This document shows positions 28,521 through 36,142 of a stretch of 64,000 bases of DNA, piece after piece (position 1 is the stretch's first letter; each line of letters starts with the position of its first letter). Origin of the DNA: Alphaproteobacteria bacterium (GTDB lineage: Bacteria; Pseudomonadota; Alphaproteobacteria; UBA8366). A program made the translations under genes and the position numbers. The notes below the pieces were generated by a model. It was not told where the DNA came from. It made no database searches and saw only the letters and a list, made by a program, of their open reading frames with translations. The stretch covers positions 1-64,000 of the forward strand of contig JANQKC010000009.1 of the NCBI GenBank assembly GCA_028281325.1, in the 5' to 3' direction.

Positions 28521-28947
28521 TCGATCCTCCCCGTCCCCTTAGGTTCGGTGGGCGGGCGGGCCGGCTGCGGCGCAGGAGTGCTCCCCTGCGATTAACGGTT
28601 GAAACGGCTCTCGATATTCTCCGCGCCGGCGCGTTGCGCACCAAGGGACACTTCAAATGCTTTATTTCTTATCTCATAGTTCGTTTTAAAGTTGTATCAC
28701 ACTTCATTGCACATATCCATAGCGGGATTTAATTAGTCTCAAATAGAAGTTTTGTACAAATCGATCTACCGAAGATTCTCCCCCTTGGACTGAGTGTTTG
28801 GGTTCCGCGCAAACCGGTGAGTCACAATACCGGTTGCCGCCGCGCGATCGGCGTCACTGATTCGCCCCCGCTTCCGCCTTTGTGCACTATGACGCTGCCG
28901 CCAAGCGATTTTCACTCGGAAAAAGAACCACGCGGGAACACCACGCC
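28521..28947. other. Divergent intergenic region, 427 bp, AT-rich core
   Basis: This lies between the lipoprotein operon (minus) and the MmgE/PrpD gene (plus). I see no credible gene. About 28660-28790 is clearly AT-richer than the surroundings and probably holds the promoters for both directions. An inverted repeat (separate entry) lies near its right end. Confidence 0.6.
28812..28835. promoter_or_regulatory. Inverted repeat, possible operator
   Basis: AACCGGT, ten bases, ACCGGTT: a perfect 7-bp inverted repeat whose arms are 17 bp apart centre to centre. It lies 113-136 bp upstream of the MmgE/PrpD start codon. No regulator gene is adjacent, so the assignment is tentative. Confidence 0.3.
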
Positions 28948-30312
28948 ATGCAGCAGGCCACCGAAAAACTGTGCGAGCGGATCGTCGCCGTCACCAGCGA
29001 CGATCTCACCGACGACGCCGTTCAACGCGCCCGGCAGTTGTTTCTCGATGGCCTCGCCGTCGCGGTTGCCGGGACGATCCAGGAGGAACCGCCGTCGATC
29101 CTCGCCGCGCATGCGCGCGAGATGGGGGGCATCGAAGCCTCCACCGTCATCGGCTTCGATTTCAAGACCAACCCTGTGCAAGCGGCCTATGTGAACGGGT
29201 CGTCCATGCATGTGCTGGACTTCGAACCGATGTGGAGCCCTGCCAACCATCAGGTGTCGACCAGCCTGCCCGCGGTGCTTGCGCTGGCCGAATACCGGGG
29301 TCTGTCGGGCCGGGAGGCGGCGACCGCACTGGTCAAGGGGATCGAGATGATGGGCTGGCTGCGCGAGGCGTCCCGGCAGATCGACATCAAGATCATCCGC
29401 TTTCATCCGCCCGGCATGGTCGGTCCCATGGGCGCGGCGGTCGCCGCCGGGCACTTGTTGGGCCTTACTGTCGAGCAGTTGCGCTGGGCGATCGGCATCG
29501 CGGCGTCGCGCTGCGGCAGCGTGCAGGCCAATACCGGCACGATGACCAAGTCGACCCATTGCGGCCTCGCCGCTTCGCTCGGCCTGGATGCGGCGTTGCT
29601 TGCCGCGCGCGGCTTTACGGGCAACGCGGATGTGTTGGAATCGCACCGCGGCTATGTCGAGATGTTCTTCGACGAGAATTTCGACTACGAGGCGATGCTG
29701 CGCTACGGCCCGCCCTTCCGCGTCGTGACGCCGGGCTACGCGATCAAGATGTTCCCGAGTCAGTTCGCGACGCATTTCGTCATCACCGCCGCCCTGGAAC
29801 TCCACGAAAAGATCGACGACCCTGCGCGCATCAAGGCGGTCCGCCTGACCACGCCCGTGATGGAATACATCGACCGGCCGAAACCGCTGACCGGTCTCGC
29901 CGGCAAGTTCAGCTGGCAATACACAACGGCCTGCGCCCTGCTCGACGGCAAGGTCACGATGGAGAGTTTCGAGGACGGGAAACGGTTCAGCCCTGCGGTC
30001 GAGTCCCTGCTCGACAAAATCGACCTCGACATGCGCGACGACATTCCGGGCTTCTTCGAGGAAATGTATGTCGAGATGGAGGTCGAACTCGACGACGGCA
30101 GCGTGGTCGGCACCCGCTGCGACGGCCCGCGCGGCAAATGGGGCACCCCGCCGATCACCATCGAGGAACACCTGGTCAAAGTCCGAGATTGCCTGTCGAC
30201 GCGGCTCTCCGAACGCGACCGGGACCGCGTGATCGAGCTCGGCAGCAACTTCGAAGCGTTGAGCGGCGGTGAGATCGCCGAGGTAATGAGCATCGTCCGC
30301 TGCGCCGCCTGA
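28948..30312 (+). CDS. MmgE/PrpD family protein
   Basis: 454 residues from the ATG at 28948 (MQQATEKLCERIVAVTSDDL). A longer frame from 28882 adds no family sequence. The MmgE/PrpD family includes 2-methylcitrate and cis-aconitate-type dehydratases. Typical segments are RQLFLDGLAVAVAGT, AAYVNGSSMHVLDFEPM, SLPAVLALAEYRGLSGREA, GMVGPMGAAVAAGHLLGL, TKSTHCGLAASLGLDAALLA and AIKMFPSQFATHFVITAALE. The substrate is unknown. It heads a plus-strand run with a YHS-like peptide, an MFS carrier and UxaA subunits, which suggests uptake and dehydration of a hydroxy or sugar acid. Confidence 0.9.
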   Translation: MQQATEKLCERIVAVTSDDLTDDAVQRARQLFLDGLAVAVAGTIQEEPPSILAAHAREMGGIEASTVIGFDFKTNPVQAAYVNGSSMHVLDFEPMWSPANHQVSTSLPAVLALAEYRGLSGREAATALVKGIEMMGWLREASRQIDIKIIRFHPPGMVGPMGAAVAAGHLLGLTVEQLRWAIGIAASRCGSVQANTGTMTKSTHCGLAASLGLDAALLAARGFTGNADVLESHRGYVEMFFDENFDYEAMLRYGPPFRVVTPGYAIKMFPSQFATHFVITAALELHEKIDDPARIKAVRLTTPVMEYIDRPKPLTGLAGKFSWQYTTACALLDGKVTMESFEDGKRFSPAVESLLDKIDLDMRDDIPGFFEEMYVEMEVELDDGSVVGTRCDGPRGKWGTPPITIEEHLVKVRDCLSTRLSERDRDRVIELGSNFEALSGGEIAEVMSIVRCAA

Positions 30313-30418
30313 TCATTGGCAGGAAACGTGGCAGCTTTGTCATTTATGCCGGCGCCGTCTTGCGCCACTCTCTAGTTGATATCATCGCACGCAGAACCAT
30401 CAAACGGGAGGACGGATC

Positions 30419-30610
30419 ATGGCCTCACTCAACCTCCAGGATTGCATCAATTCGATTTGCCCCTGGTCCGGCAAGCCGGTCAGCGCCAATTCCTTGACCA
30501 AATACGGCGACCACGTGGTCGGGTTCTGCAATCCGGGTTGCCGCGACAAATTCGAGACGGCGGTGGGCTCCTTCGAAGACGCTCTGAAGAAAAGAGCCTT
30601 ATCCGACTGA
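30419..30610 (+). CDS. Small YHS-like Cys-rich protein
   Basis: 63 residues, preceded by a GGGAGGACGGATC-type ribosome site. It contains CPWSGKPVSANSLTKYGDHV followed by VGFCNPGCRDKFETAV, which resembles the short metal-binding YHS/TRASH fold (CP-x-SGKP ... GFCNPxCRDKF). It has four cysteines in all (9, 14 and a CNPGC pair). It is cytoplasmic, with no signal peptide. A role as a metal sensor, chaperone or small redox partner is possible, but nothing here decides it. It lies 28 bp before the MFS gene, so it is probably co-transcribed. Confidence 0.8.
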   Translation: MASLNLQDCINSICPWSGKPVSANSLTKYGDHVVGFCNPGCRDKFETAVGSFEDALKKRALSD

Positions 30611-30638
30611 TCTTGAACACTCTTCGCAGCATCGACCC

Positions 30639-31880
30639 ATGCGTCGGATCTACTACGGCTGGTACATCGTGGTCGCTTGCAATTGCGTCGCCTTCATCAC
30701 CTGGGGCGTCGGCATCTTCAACCAGGGTGTCTTTCTCGGCTATTTCGCCGACCAGCACGGCTGGTCCATCGCGACGATGTCGATCGGGTCGACGCTGTTC
30801 CATCTCTGGGCGGGCATCGTCGGCATCCTGGTCGGGCGGGTCATCGACCGGCGCGGGCCGCGCGGGATCCTGATCGCCGGCGCGATCACCCTGTCCGCCG
30901 GCACCATCGGCCTCGGCCTCACAACCGACCTGTGGCAGCTCTTCCCGGCTTTCCTCGCGCTCAGCACCGGATTCGCGAGCATCCACACCGTCACGCTGGG
31001 CAAGATCGTCGCCCGTTGGTTCATCCGCATGCGGTCCCGGGCGATGGCCCTCGCGACATTCGGCGCGGGGATCGGCGGCGCGCTGCTGGTGCCGCTGAAC
31101 GCCTATCTGCTGGACCGCTGGGGCGGCCCGGCGGGCGGCATCGCGCTCGCCGTCATCACGATGATCGCGATCGTCCCCCTCGCGCTGTTCATCTTCAAGG
31201 ACGGCCCCGAAACGCTCGGCCTGTCGCCCGACGGCGACGATAGGGCGGGAAGCGATGCGCCCACGCACGTCCCCGAGACCGAATTGCGCGAATGGACCGC
31301 CTCCGAGGCGATGCGGACCGTCGCCTTCTGGGCCCTGTCCGCCGCCTTCTTCTGCGGCATGCTGGCGCAGAGCGGATTCCTGTTGCATCAGGTGCTCTTC
31401 CTGAAAGCGACCTTCGGCCTCGTCGGCGCGGCGTCGGTGGTCACGGTGACGACGATCGCCGGCATGGTCGGCCGCGTGCTGTTCGCCATCTTCGGCGACC
31501 GCTGGAAATCGCGCGACGTCGCCGTGCTGTTCTTCCTGCTGCAGGCGAGCGGCTTCATTTTGTTCGCGGTCCACCCCGCCCCTTGGAGCCTCGTCCTCGG
31601 GTCGGCGATCTTCGGCTTCACCATGGGGGTCGTCGTGGTCCTGCAACCGTTGGCCACCGCCGAGTGTTTCGGCCAACCGTCTTTCGGCCGCGTCTTCGGA
31701 CCGATCTACATGTGGGTGCGCATCGGCTCCGCCCTCGGCCCGATGATCATCGGGCTGCTGTTCGCGGCGACCGGCGACTACCGCGCGGCCTGGATCACCG
31801 TCGCGCTTATGCTGATCGCGGCGAGCGTCGCCGTCCGCTGGGCCAGCGCGCCCTTGCACCGGGTCGCCCCTGCCGTATAA
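30639..31880 (+). CDS. Major facilitator superfamily transporter
   Basis: 413 residues with about 12 hydrophobic helices in two halves joined by a charged loop (about 195-220, GDDRAGSDAPTHVPETEL). MFS marks include the loop GRVIDRRGPRGILIAGAI after helix 2 and GDRWKSRDVAVLFFL in the second half. It starts MRRIYYGWYIVVAC, a phrase common to the oxalate/formate-antiporter-like and monocarboxylate branch (YYGWxIV). A carboxylate substrate therefore fits the neighbouring UxaA and MmgE/PrpD genes. It ends 11 bp before the UxaA large subunit. Confidence 0.92.
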   Translation: MRRIYYGWYIVVACNCVAFITWGVGIFNQGVFLGYFADQHGWSIATMSIGSTLFHLWAGIVGILVGRVIDRRGPRGILIAGAITLSAGTIGLGLTTDLWQLFPAFLALSTGFASIHTVTLGKIVARWFIRMRSRAMALATFGAGIGGALLVPLNAYLLDRWGGPAGGIALAVITMIAIVPLALFIFKDGPETLGLSPDGDDRAGSDAPTHVPETELREWTASEAMRTVAFWALSAAFFCGMLAQSGFLLHQVLFLKATFGLVGAASVVTVTTIAGMVGRVLFAIFGDRWKSRDVAVLFFLLQASGFILFAVHPAPWSLVLGSAIFGFTMGVVVVLQPLATAECFGQPSFGRVFGPIYMWVRIGSALGPMIIGLLFAATGDYRAAWITVALMLIAASVAVRWASAPLHRVAPAV

Positions 31881-31891
31881 CGGTCGGCAAT

Positions 31892-33058
31892 ATGACCGAG
31901 CAACCAACATTCGACGGCTATGCGCGGCCCAATGGCGCGGCCGGCGTCCGCAACGACGTGCTGGTGCTGTCGCCGACGGGACTGACCGCGCCGACCGCCC
32001 GCCGCATCGCCAACAACGTCGCGGGCGCGAAACTGGTCTCCATGCCCTATGCCAGCGGCGTGGTGGGCGACGACGGCGCGCTGCGACGCCGGACCCTGAA
32101 GGGCCTCGCGACCCACCCCAATGTCGGCGGCGTGTTGTTGATCAGCGCCAACGAGCCAGAAATGGAGGCGATGGCGGCGGAAATCTCGGGCGCCGGACAG
32201 CGGGTCGAGGCGATCAGCCTGGACTCCTGCGGCCAGGATGCGCTGCGCCTGACCCATGAAGGCATGCGGTTGGCGGGCCATCTGACCAAGGACCTGTCGC
32301 GGCAGAAACGCGAACCGCAGCCCTTGTCCGAGTTGTTCCTGGCGCTCGAATGCGGCCGGTCCGACCCGAGTTCGGGCATCGCCGCAAATCCGCTCGTCGG
32401 CGCGGTGGTCGACCGGGTGGTGGACGCCGGCGGCAGCGCCGTGTTCGGCGAAACGATGGAATGGTACGGCACCGAGGAAGCGCTCAGCGCCCGTGCCGCC
32501 GATGACGGTGTCGCAGAGGACATCCGGAACGCGATCGCGCGGCGGGAACAAGCGGCCGAAGCGGCCGGTATGGACCTGATCGGCAACAATCCGGGTCCGA
32601 CCAACATCGCGGCCGGATTGACGACGCTGGAGGAAAAATCGCTCGGCTCCGTCGCCAAGGGCGGCAGCCGCACGATCCAGGGCGTGTTGGGGATCGCGGA
32701 AGCGCCGGCCAGACCCGGCCTCTACGCAATGGACGGCCCCTGGTACGCCCCGGAATCCCTGACCGGGATGGTCGCGGCCGGGGCGCAACTGGCCCTCTTC
32801 ACCACCGGTCCGGGCAACAGCTTCACCAGCCACCTCGCCCCGACGATCAAACTGTCCGCGAATGTCGAAACGGTCCAACGGCTCGGCGAGCTGGTCGATT
32901 TCGACGCAAGCGCCCTCACCGCCGGCCACGCCGCGCTCGACGACGTGGCGTCCGACCTGCTCGACAAAATCGTCGCGGTGGCGTCGGGCGAGGCCACTTG
33001 GGGCGAAATATGGAACGAAGGCGAGGAAGTGATCAGCCGGTTGGGAGCATCGCTCTGA
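31892..33058 (+). CDS. UxaA family hydro-lyase, large subunit
   Basis: 388 residues from the ATG at 31892; the open frame extends 200 codons upstream inside the MFS gene as a shadow. The UxaA family covers altronate and galactarate dehydratases and sulfolactate sulfo-lyase. Family features are FDGYARPNGAAGVRNDVLVL, LISANEPEMEAMA, LALECGRSDPSSGIAANPLV with the metal-ligand Cys, GNNPGPTNIAAGLTTLEEKS and YAMDGPWYAPESLTGM. The small SAF-domain subunit follows with a 1-bp overlap (TGATG). The exact substrate cannot be told, so no symbol is given. Confidence 0.92.
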   Translation: MTEQPTFDGYARPNGAAGVRNDVLVLSPTGLTAPTARRIANNVAGAKLVSMPYASGVVGDDGALRRRTLKGLATHPNVGGVLLISANEPEMEAMAAEISGAGQRVEAISLDSCGQDALRLTHEGMRLAGHLTKDLSRQKREPQPLSELFLALECGRSDPSSGIAANPLVGAVVDRVVDAGGSAVFGETMEWYGTEEALSARAADDGVAEDIRNAIARREQAAEAAGMDLIGNNPGPTNIAAGLTTLEEKSLGSVAKGGSRTIQGVLGIAEAPARPGLYAMDGPWYAPESLTGMVAAGAQLALFTTGPGNSFTSHLAPTIKLSANVETVQRLGELVDFDASALTAGHAALDDVASDLLDKIVAVASGEATWGEIWNEGEEVISRLGASL

Positions 33059-33351
33059 TGGCGCAAGACCTCGACGCTATCGCCCTGCACGAGGCGGACT
33101 CGGTCGCGACGGTCCTGCGCGCCGTCGCGAAAGACGAGGACTTCGTCGTCGGCTGCCCGGGCAAACAGATCACGCTCCGCGCCGTGGAGGACATACCGAT
33201 CTACCACAAGGTCGCGCTGGCTGATCTGGCGGCCGATGCGACCGTCCATAAGCACGGGCACTGGATCGGCAGGACCACGGCGGCAGTCGCCGCCGGCGCG
33301 CTGGTCCACGTTCACAACATGACCGGCAGGAAAGCGAGCAACGACGGCTAG
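33058..33351 (+). CDS. UxaA family hydro-lyase, small (SAF-domain) subunit
   Basis: 97 residues from the ATG at 33058, whose A is the last base of the large-subunit stop. The SAF domain fold is indicated by LHEADSVATVLRAVAK, then ITLRAVEDIPIYHKVALADL and VHKHGHWIGRTTAAVAAGAL, then VHVHNM, the pattern of altronate dehydratase N-terminal domains and sulfolactate lyase alpha subunits. With the large subunit it should make a two-component hydro-lyase. In E. coli UxaA both parts are one chain, while here they are split and reversed in order. Confidence 0.9.
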   Translation: MAQDLDAIALHEADSVATVLRAVAKDEDFVVGCPGKQITLRAVEDIPIYHKVALADLAADATVHKHGHWIGRTTAAVAAGALVHVHNMTGRKASNDG

Positions 33352-33433
33352 TTTTTCATTTGCGGTCGGGCACGCCGGCCTAGGACAGCGCCCAATCAAG
33401 CGGCGCCACCGTCAAATACGCCGGTCTCGGTCT

Positions 33434-34024
33434 TTAAGTCGGACGTTCGAACCTTTTACGCGCGTTTTCGGCATCCGGCCTAATCACGCAATCCTCGGCA
33501 TGATCGTTGACCATCCCGATCGCTTGCATAAAGGCATATACCGTGGTCGGTCCGATGAACTTCCATCCTCGTTTCTTCAAGTCCTTCGACAGCGCGATAG
33601 ACTCTGCGGATTTTGACGCGACCTGCGGTTCGGCGGACCGATCCTCCGGTTCGTACCGCCAGACGAAGCCGGCGAGCGACCCTTCACGGTCAATGAGTTC
33701 CTTCGCCCGCATCGCGTTGTTGATGGTCGCTTCAATCTTGCCGCGATGGCGCACGATACCGTCATCCTGAAGCAGGCGATCGATGTCGCGTTCGGTGAAG
33801 CGCGCGACGCGGTCGATGTCGAAGTCGAGAAATGCCGTGCGAAAATTTTCACGTTTGGCGAGAATCGTGTGCCAACTAAGGCCGGATTGAAAACTCTCCA
33901 AGCTCAATTTCTCGAATAACCGCCGATCGTCCTTATCCGGGAATCCCCACTCGGTGTCGTGATAGCGGAGATACTCCGGCGCGGTGCCGCACCACCGGCA
34001 ACGCAGGCGTCCATCCGGCCCCAT
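33434..34024 (-). CDS. tag: DNA-3-methyladenine glycosylase I
   Basis: 196 residues from the ATG at 34024. A TTG at 34039 with GGAGG eight bases upstream may be the true start and would add five residues. The enzyme removes 3-methyladenine from DNA in base-excision repair. Features: RCRWCG (zinc ligand Cys), YLRYHDTEWGFPDKDDRRLF with the catalytic Glu, ESFQSGLSWHTILAKRENFR, and the C-terminal DHAEDC zinc ligands. It is the third gene of a tetR-yciI-tag run on the minus strand. Confidence 0.94.
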   Translation of the reverse strand: MGPDGRLRCRWCGTAPEYLRYHDTEWGFPDKDDRRLFEKLSLESFQSGLSWHTILAKRENFRTAFLDFDIDRVARFTERDIDRLLQDDGIVRHRGKIEATINNAMRAKELIDREGSLAGFVWRYEPEDRSAEPQVASKSAESIALSKDLKKRGWKFIGPTTVYAFMQAIGMVNDHAEDCVIRPDAENARKRFERPT

Positions 34025-34076
34025 TATCGTCTTGCTCAACGCGCTGGCCTCCACATTGCGAACGAATTCGGGCTTT

Positions 34077-34364
34077 CTAAGCGACGAGAAACCCGAGCCG
34101 CTCGTCGGCTTTTGCCGGGCTGAGTTCAATGATCTCGGCGTCGACGACATTTTCCGCGACGAAGGGATCCGCGCCGACGCGTCTCTCAAGGTCCTGCAAT
34201 GTCGTATTGTGCGCCAGTATTCCGCCGCCCGAACTTGGCTGGAGGCTCCCGACCATCAAGAAAACGCCATCGGCGAATCCACGGTCGATCCAATCCTTAT
34301 GGCCGTCCGTGAACTGGCCGGCTTGGTCCTTGTTAGCGGAAAATCTCAGCAGAACGATGAACAT
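34077..34364 (-). CDS. YciI family protein
   Basis: 95 residues from the ATG at 34364, which has GAGGAGA nine bases upstream; an earlier frame start at 34382 lacks a site. The YciI family are small ferredoxin-like-fold proteins, some with putative dehalogenase or muconolactone-isomerase-like activity. Here MFIVLLRFSANKDQAGQFTD, GHKDWIDRGFADGVFLMVGS and the DPFVAENVVDAEIIE segment match the family. It lies 26 bp after tetR and 37-52 bp before tag. The biochemical role is unknown. Confidence 0.87.
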   Translation of the reverse strand: MFIVLLRFSANKDQAGQFTDGHKDWIDRGFADGVFLMVGSLQPSSGGGILAHNTTLQDLERRVGADPFVAENVVDAEIIELSPAKADERLGFLVA

Positions 34365-34390
34365 CGATATCTTTCTCCTCAAAGGTCAAC

Positions 34391-35002
34391 CTAAATGATC
34401 CCCCGGCCCGCCGACCGGCTGGCATCGCCTTCCCGGCCTTGCGCACAGGCTTCCAACCAATCGCACAATTGCGCCACTTCGCGATCGATGAAGCCTTCGT
34501 CATGGATAGCGCTTGCGAGCGTGGCGACACCCTGGCTGCGGGCGAGAAGATGCAGGGCAAGCGCATCGGCATCCGCCGCCCGCCCGAGATCGATGAACTG
34601 CTGGCGCAACCAGACCCTGAAAAGGTCAAACAGACTGTTCGCGTCCGCCCGCGCCGCATGATCGAGTTTCGAGAGTTCCGCGCTCAGGGTGCCGACCGGG
34701 CAGCCGTACAGCAGTATCTTGGCCCTGTTCGCGACCAGAATATGGATAAAACTCCGAATTCGGTCCGCCGGGGTATCCTCGTCCAACGCCCACTGATCCA
34801 CCATCGCGCGGGTATTCTCCAGGCGGAATCGGATCACCGCATCAAGGATTTCGTCCTTGGTTTTGAAGTGATAGTAAAAATTGCCGCGCGAAATCTGCAC
34901 GGCATTCGCGATATCCGTGAACGACGTGTGCTCAAAACCTTGCCGGTAGAACAATTGATCGGCGGCTTCGACAATCTTGTCCCGCGTTTTCATGTTGCTC
35001 AT
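34391..35002 (-). CDS. TetR/AcrR family transcriptional regulator
   Basis: 203 residues. The N-terminal helix-turn-helix is typical: RDKIVEAADQLFYRQGFEHT, SFTDIANAVQISRGNFYYHF, KTKDEILDAVI (about 6-56). The ligand-binding domain follows and contains one Cys (LLYGCPVGTLSAELSKLD), a pattern also found in NemR- and YxaF-type regulators with TetR_C domains. Its promoter carries two strong palindromes, one inside the -35/-10 spacer, so autorepression is very likely. The co-transcribed genes are yciI and tag. The inducer may be an electrophile or alkylating compound, but that is inference from Tag. Confidence 0.93.
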   Translation of the reverse strand: MSNMKTRDKIVEAADQLFYRQGFEHTSFTDIANAVQISRGNFYYHFKTKDEILDAVIRFRLENTRAMVDQWALDEDTPADRIRSFIHILVANRAKILLYGCPVGTLSAELSKLDHAARADANSLFDLFRVWLRQQFIDLGRAADADALALHLLARSQGVATLASAIHDEGFIDREVAQLCDWLEACAQGREGDASRSAGRGII

Positions 35003-35096
35003 GAACCTGCCATTCCATGACGGTGTAAGGCGGCGTCATAAGCATCCTCCACTGTCCGTATCGCTGATTGAAGGGCGATGAAAGGCCACAACGAAG

Positions 35097-35143
35097 TGTA
35101 GGATGCTCATCCTAATTCACAAAATTAGGACGAGCATCCTACA
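35097..35143. promoter_or_regulatory. Two tandem palindromic operators of the TetR regulator
   Basis: Two near-identical 16-bp palindromes, TAGGATGCTCATCCTA (35099-35114) and TAGGACGAGCATCCTA (35126-35141), lie 27 bp apart centre to centre. Together they also form a 21-bp inverted repeat with one mismatch around the pentamer CACAA (35118-35122). The right palindrome sits wholly between the -35 and -10 boxes of the tetR promoter, and the left one around the expected start of transcription. Confidence 0.85.
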
Positions 35144-35150
35144 TTGTCAA
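35122..35150 (-). promoter_or_regulatory. Promoter of tetR-yciI-tag
   Basis: The minus strand has a perfect TTGACA (35145-35150), 17 bases, then TAATTT (35122-35127), about 120 bp upstream of the tetR ATG. The spacer is filled by an operator palindrome, which supports the promoter call. Confidence 0.65.
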
Positions 35151-35244
35151 CACTTCGGCAAAGCATCGACGGCGCCGGTTCGGTGTGCGGAAGCCTTAGA
35201 TGTCGGCCGGAAACGCCGAAACGATGACGAACCCGGCCGTAAGG

Positions 35245-35276
35245 TCCGCCGGGGTGCGGAAGGATTCCCCGGCGGA
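35245..35276 (-). terminator. Stem-loop after the peroxiredoxin gene
   Basis: TCCGCCGGGG and CCCCGGCGGA form a perfect 10-bp stem with a 12-base loop, starting about 20 bases past the peroxiredoxin stop on the minus strand. The T tract after it is short, so it may act with Rho or protect the 3' end rather than terminate alone. Confidence 0.5.
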
Positions 35277-35294
35277 TCAAACGTCATCAGCCGG

Positions 35295-35957
35295 TCAGGC
35301 CCCGGGCTGCGGCACGACCCGGATGTACGGCTTGGGTGCGGTCCAACCGCCCGGGAACTTCTTCTTCGCGTCCTCGTCCGACACCGCCGGCACGATGATC
35401 ACGTCCTCGCCCTGGTTCCAGTTCACCGGCGTCGCCACCTGATGATTGGCGGTAAGTTGCAGGGAATCGAGAACGCGGAGGATCTCGTCGAAGTTCCGGC
35501 CGGTGCTCATCGGATAGACGAGGATCAGCTTGATCTTCTTGTCCGGCCCTATCACGAACACGTTGCGGACGGTCTGGTTGTCCATCGCGGTCCGGCCCTC
35601 GGCGCTGTCGCCGGCAGCCGCGGGCAGCATCCCGTAGGCCTTCGCCACCTTCAGTTCACTGTCGCCGATCAACGGGTAGTTCGGCTTGTGTCCGGTCACC
35701 GCCTCGATGTCGTCGAGCCATCGCGCGTGGTCGGTGATCGGATCGACGCTCAAGCCGATGATCTTGCAGCCCCGTTTCGCGAAATCCGGCGCAAGCTTCG
35801 CCATGTAACCGAGTTCGGTGGTGCAGACAGGGGTGAAATCCTTCGGATGCGAGAACAGGATCACCCAGGATCCGTCAGCCCAATCGTGAAACTTGATCTG
35901 TCCGTCCGTGGTCGGAACGTCAAAATCCGGCGCGGTGTCGCCGAGTTGCAAAGCCAT
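35295..35957 (-). CDS. 1-Cys peroxiredoxin (Prx6 type)
   Basis: 220 residues from the ATG at 35957, preceded by GGAGATA. The open frame extends further to 36146 without family sequence. It reduces peroxides. The peroxidatic Cys is in HPKDFTPVCTTELGYMAKLA (near residue 45). The Arg and the C-terminal dimer domain segments (GRNFDEILRVLDSLQLTANH, VATPVNWNQGEDVIIVPAVS) match the long 1-Cys Prx6 class, which lacks a resolving Cys. One extra Cys (RGCKIIGLSVDP) is present. It is downstream of a LysR gene on the same strand (185 bp). Confidence 0.95.
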   Translation of the reverse strand: MALQLGDTAPDFDVPTTDGQIKFHDWADGSWVILFSHPKDFTPVCTTELGYMAKLAPDFAKRGCKIIGLSVDPITDHARWLDDIEAVTGHKPNYPLIGDSELKVAKAYGMLPAAAGDSAEGRTAMDNQTVRNVFVIGPDKKIKLILVYPMSTGRNFDEILRVLDSLQLTANHQVATPVNWNQGEDVIIVPAVSDEDAKKKFPGGWTAPKPYIRVVPQPGA

Positions 35958-36142
35958 AGGGTATCTCCTCGGAATAGGCCGCGCCGGCACGACGCCGACG
36001 GCGGCAGTAGAGTTGGATTTGCGTGGGACGCGATGGACAAACGGCGTCAACGGGCCCACGCATTTCGGTTTGTTCGCGGCTGTTGCGCGGACCGTAGACG
36101 GGGCTTGTTTCCGACGTATTTCCAGTCGGCCGGCAAATTGTT

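Noticed and set aside
31292-31891. N-terminal 200-codon extension of the UxaA large subunit
   Set aside because: It overlaps the MFS gene in another frame and has the Arg/Pro/Gly composition of a shadow. The ATG at 31892 gives a normal family length.
35097-35143. The long inverted repeat as a transcription terminator or transposon end
   Set aside because: There is no T run, the arms are themselves palindromes, and the promoter boxes around them explain the structure better as operators.
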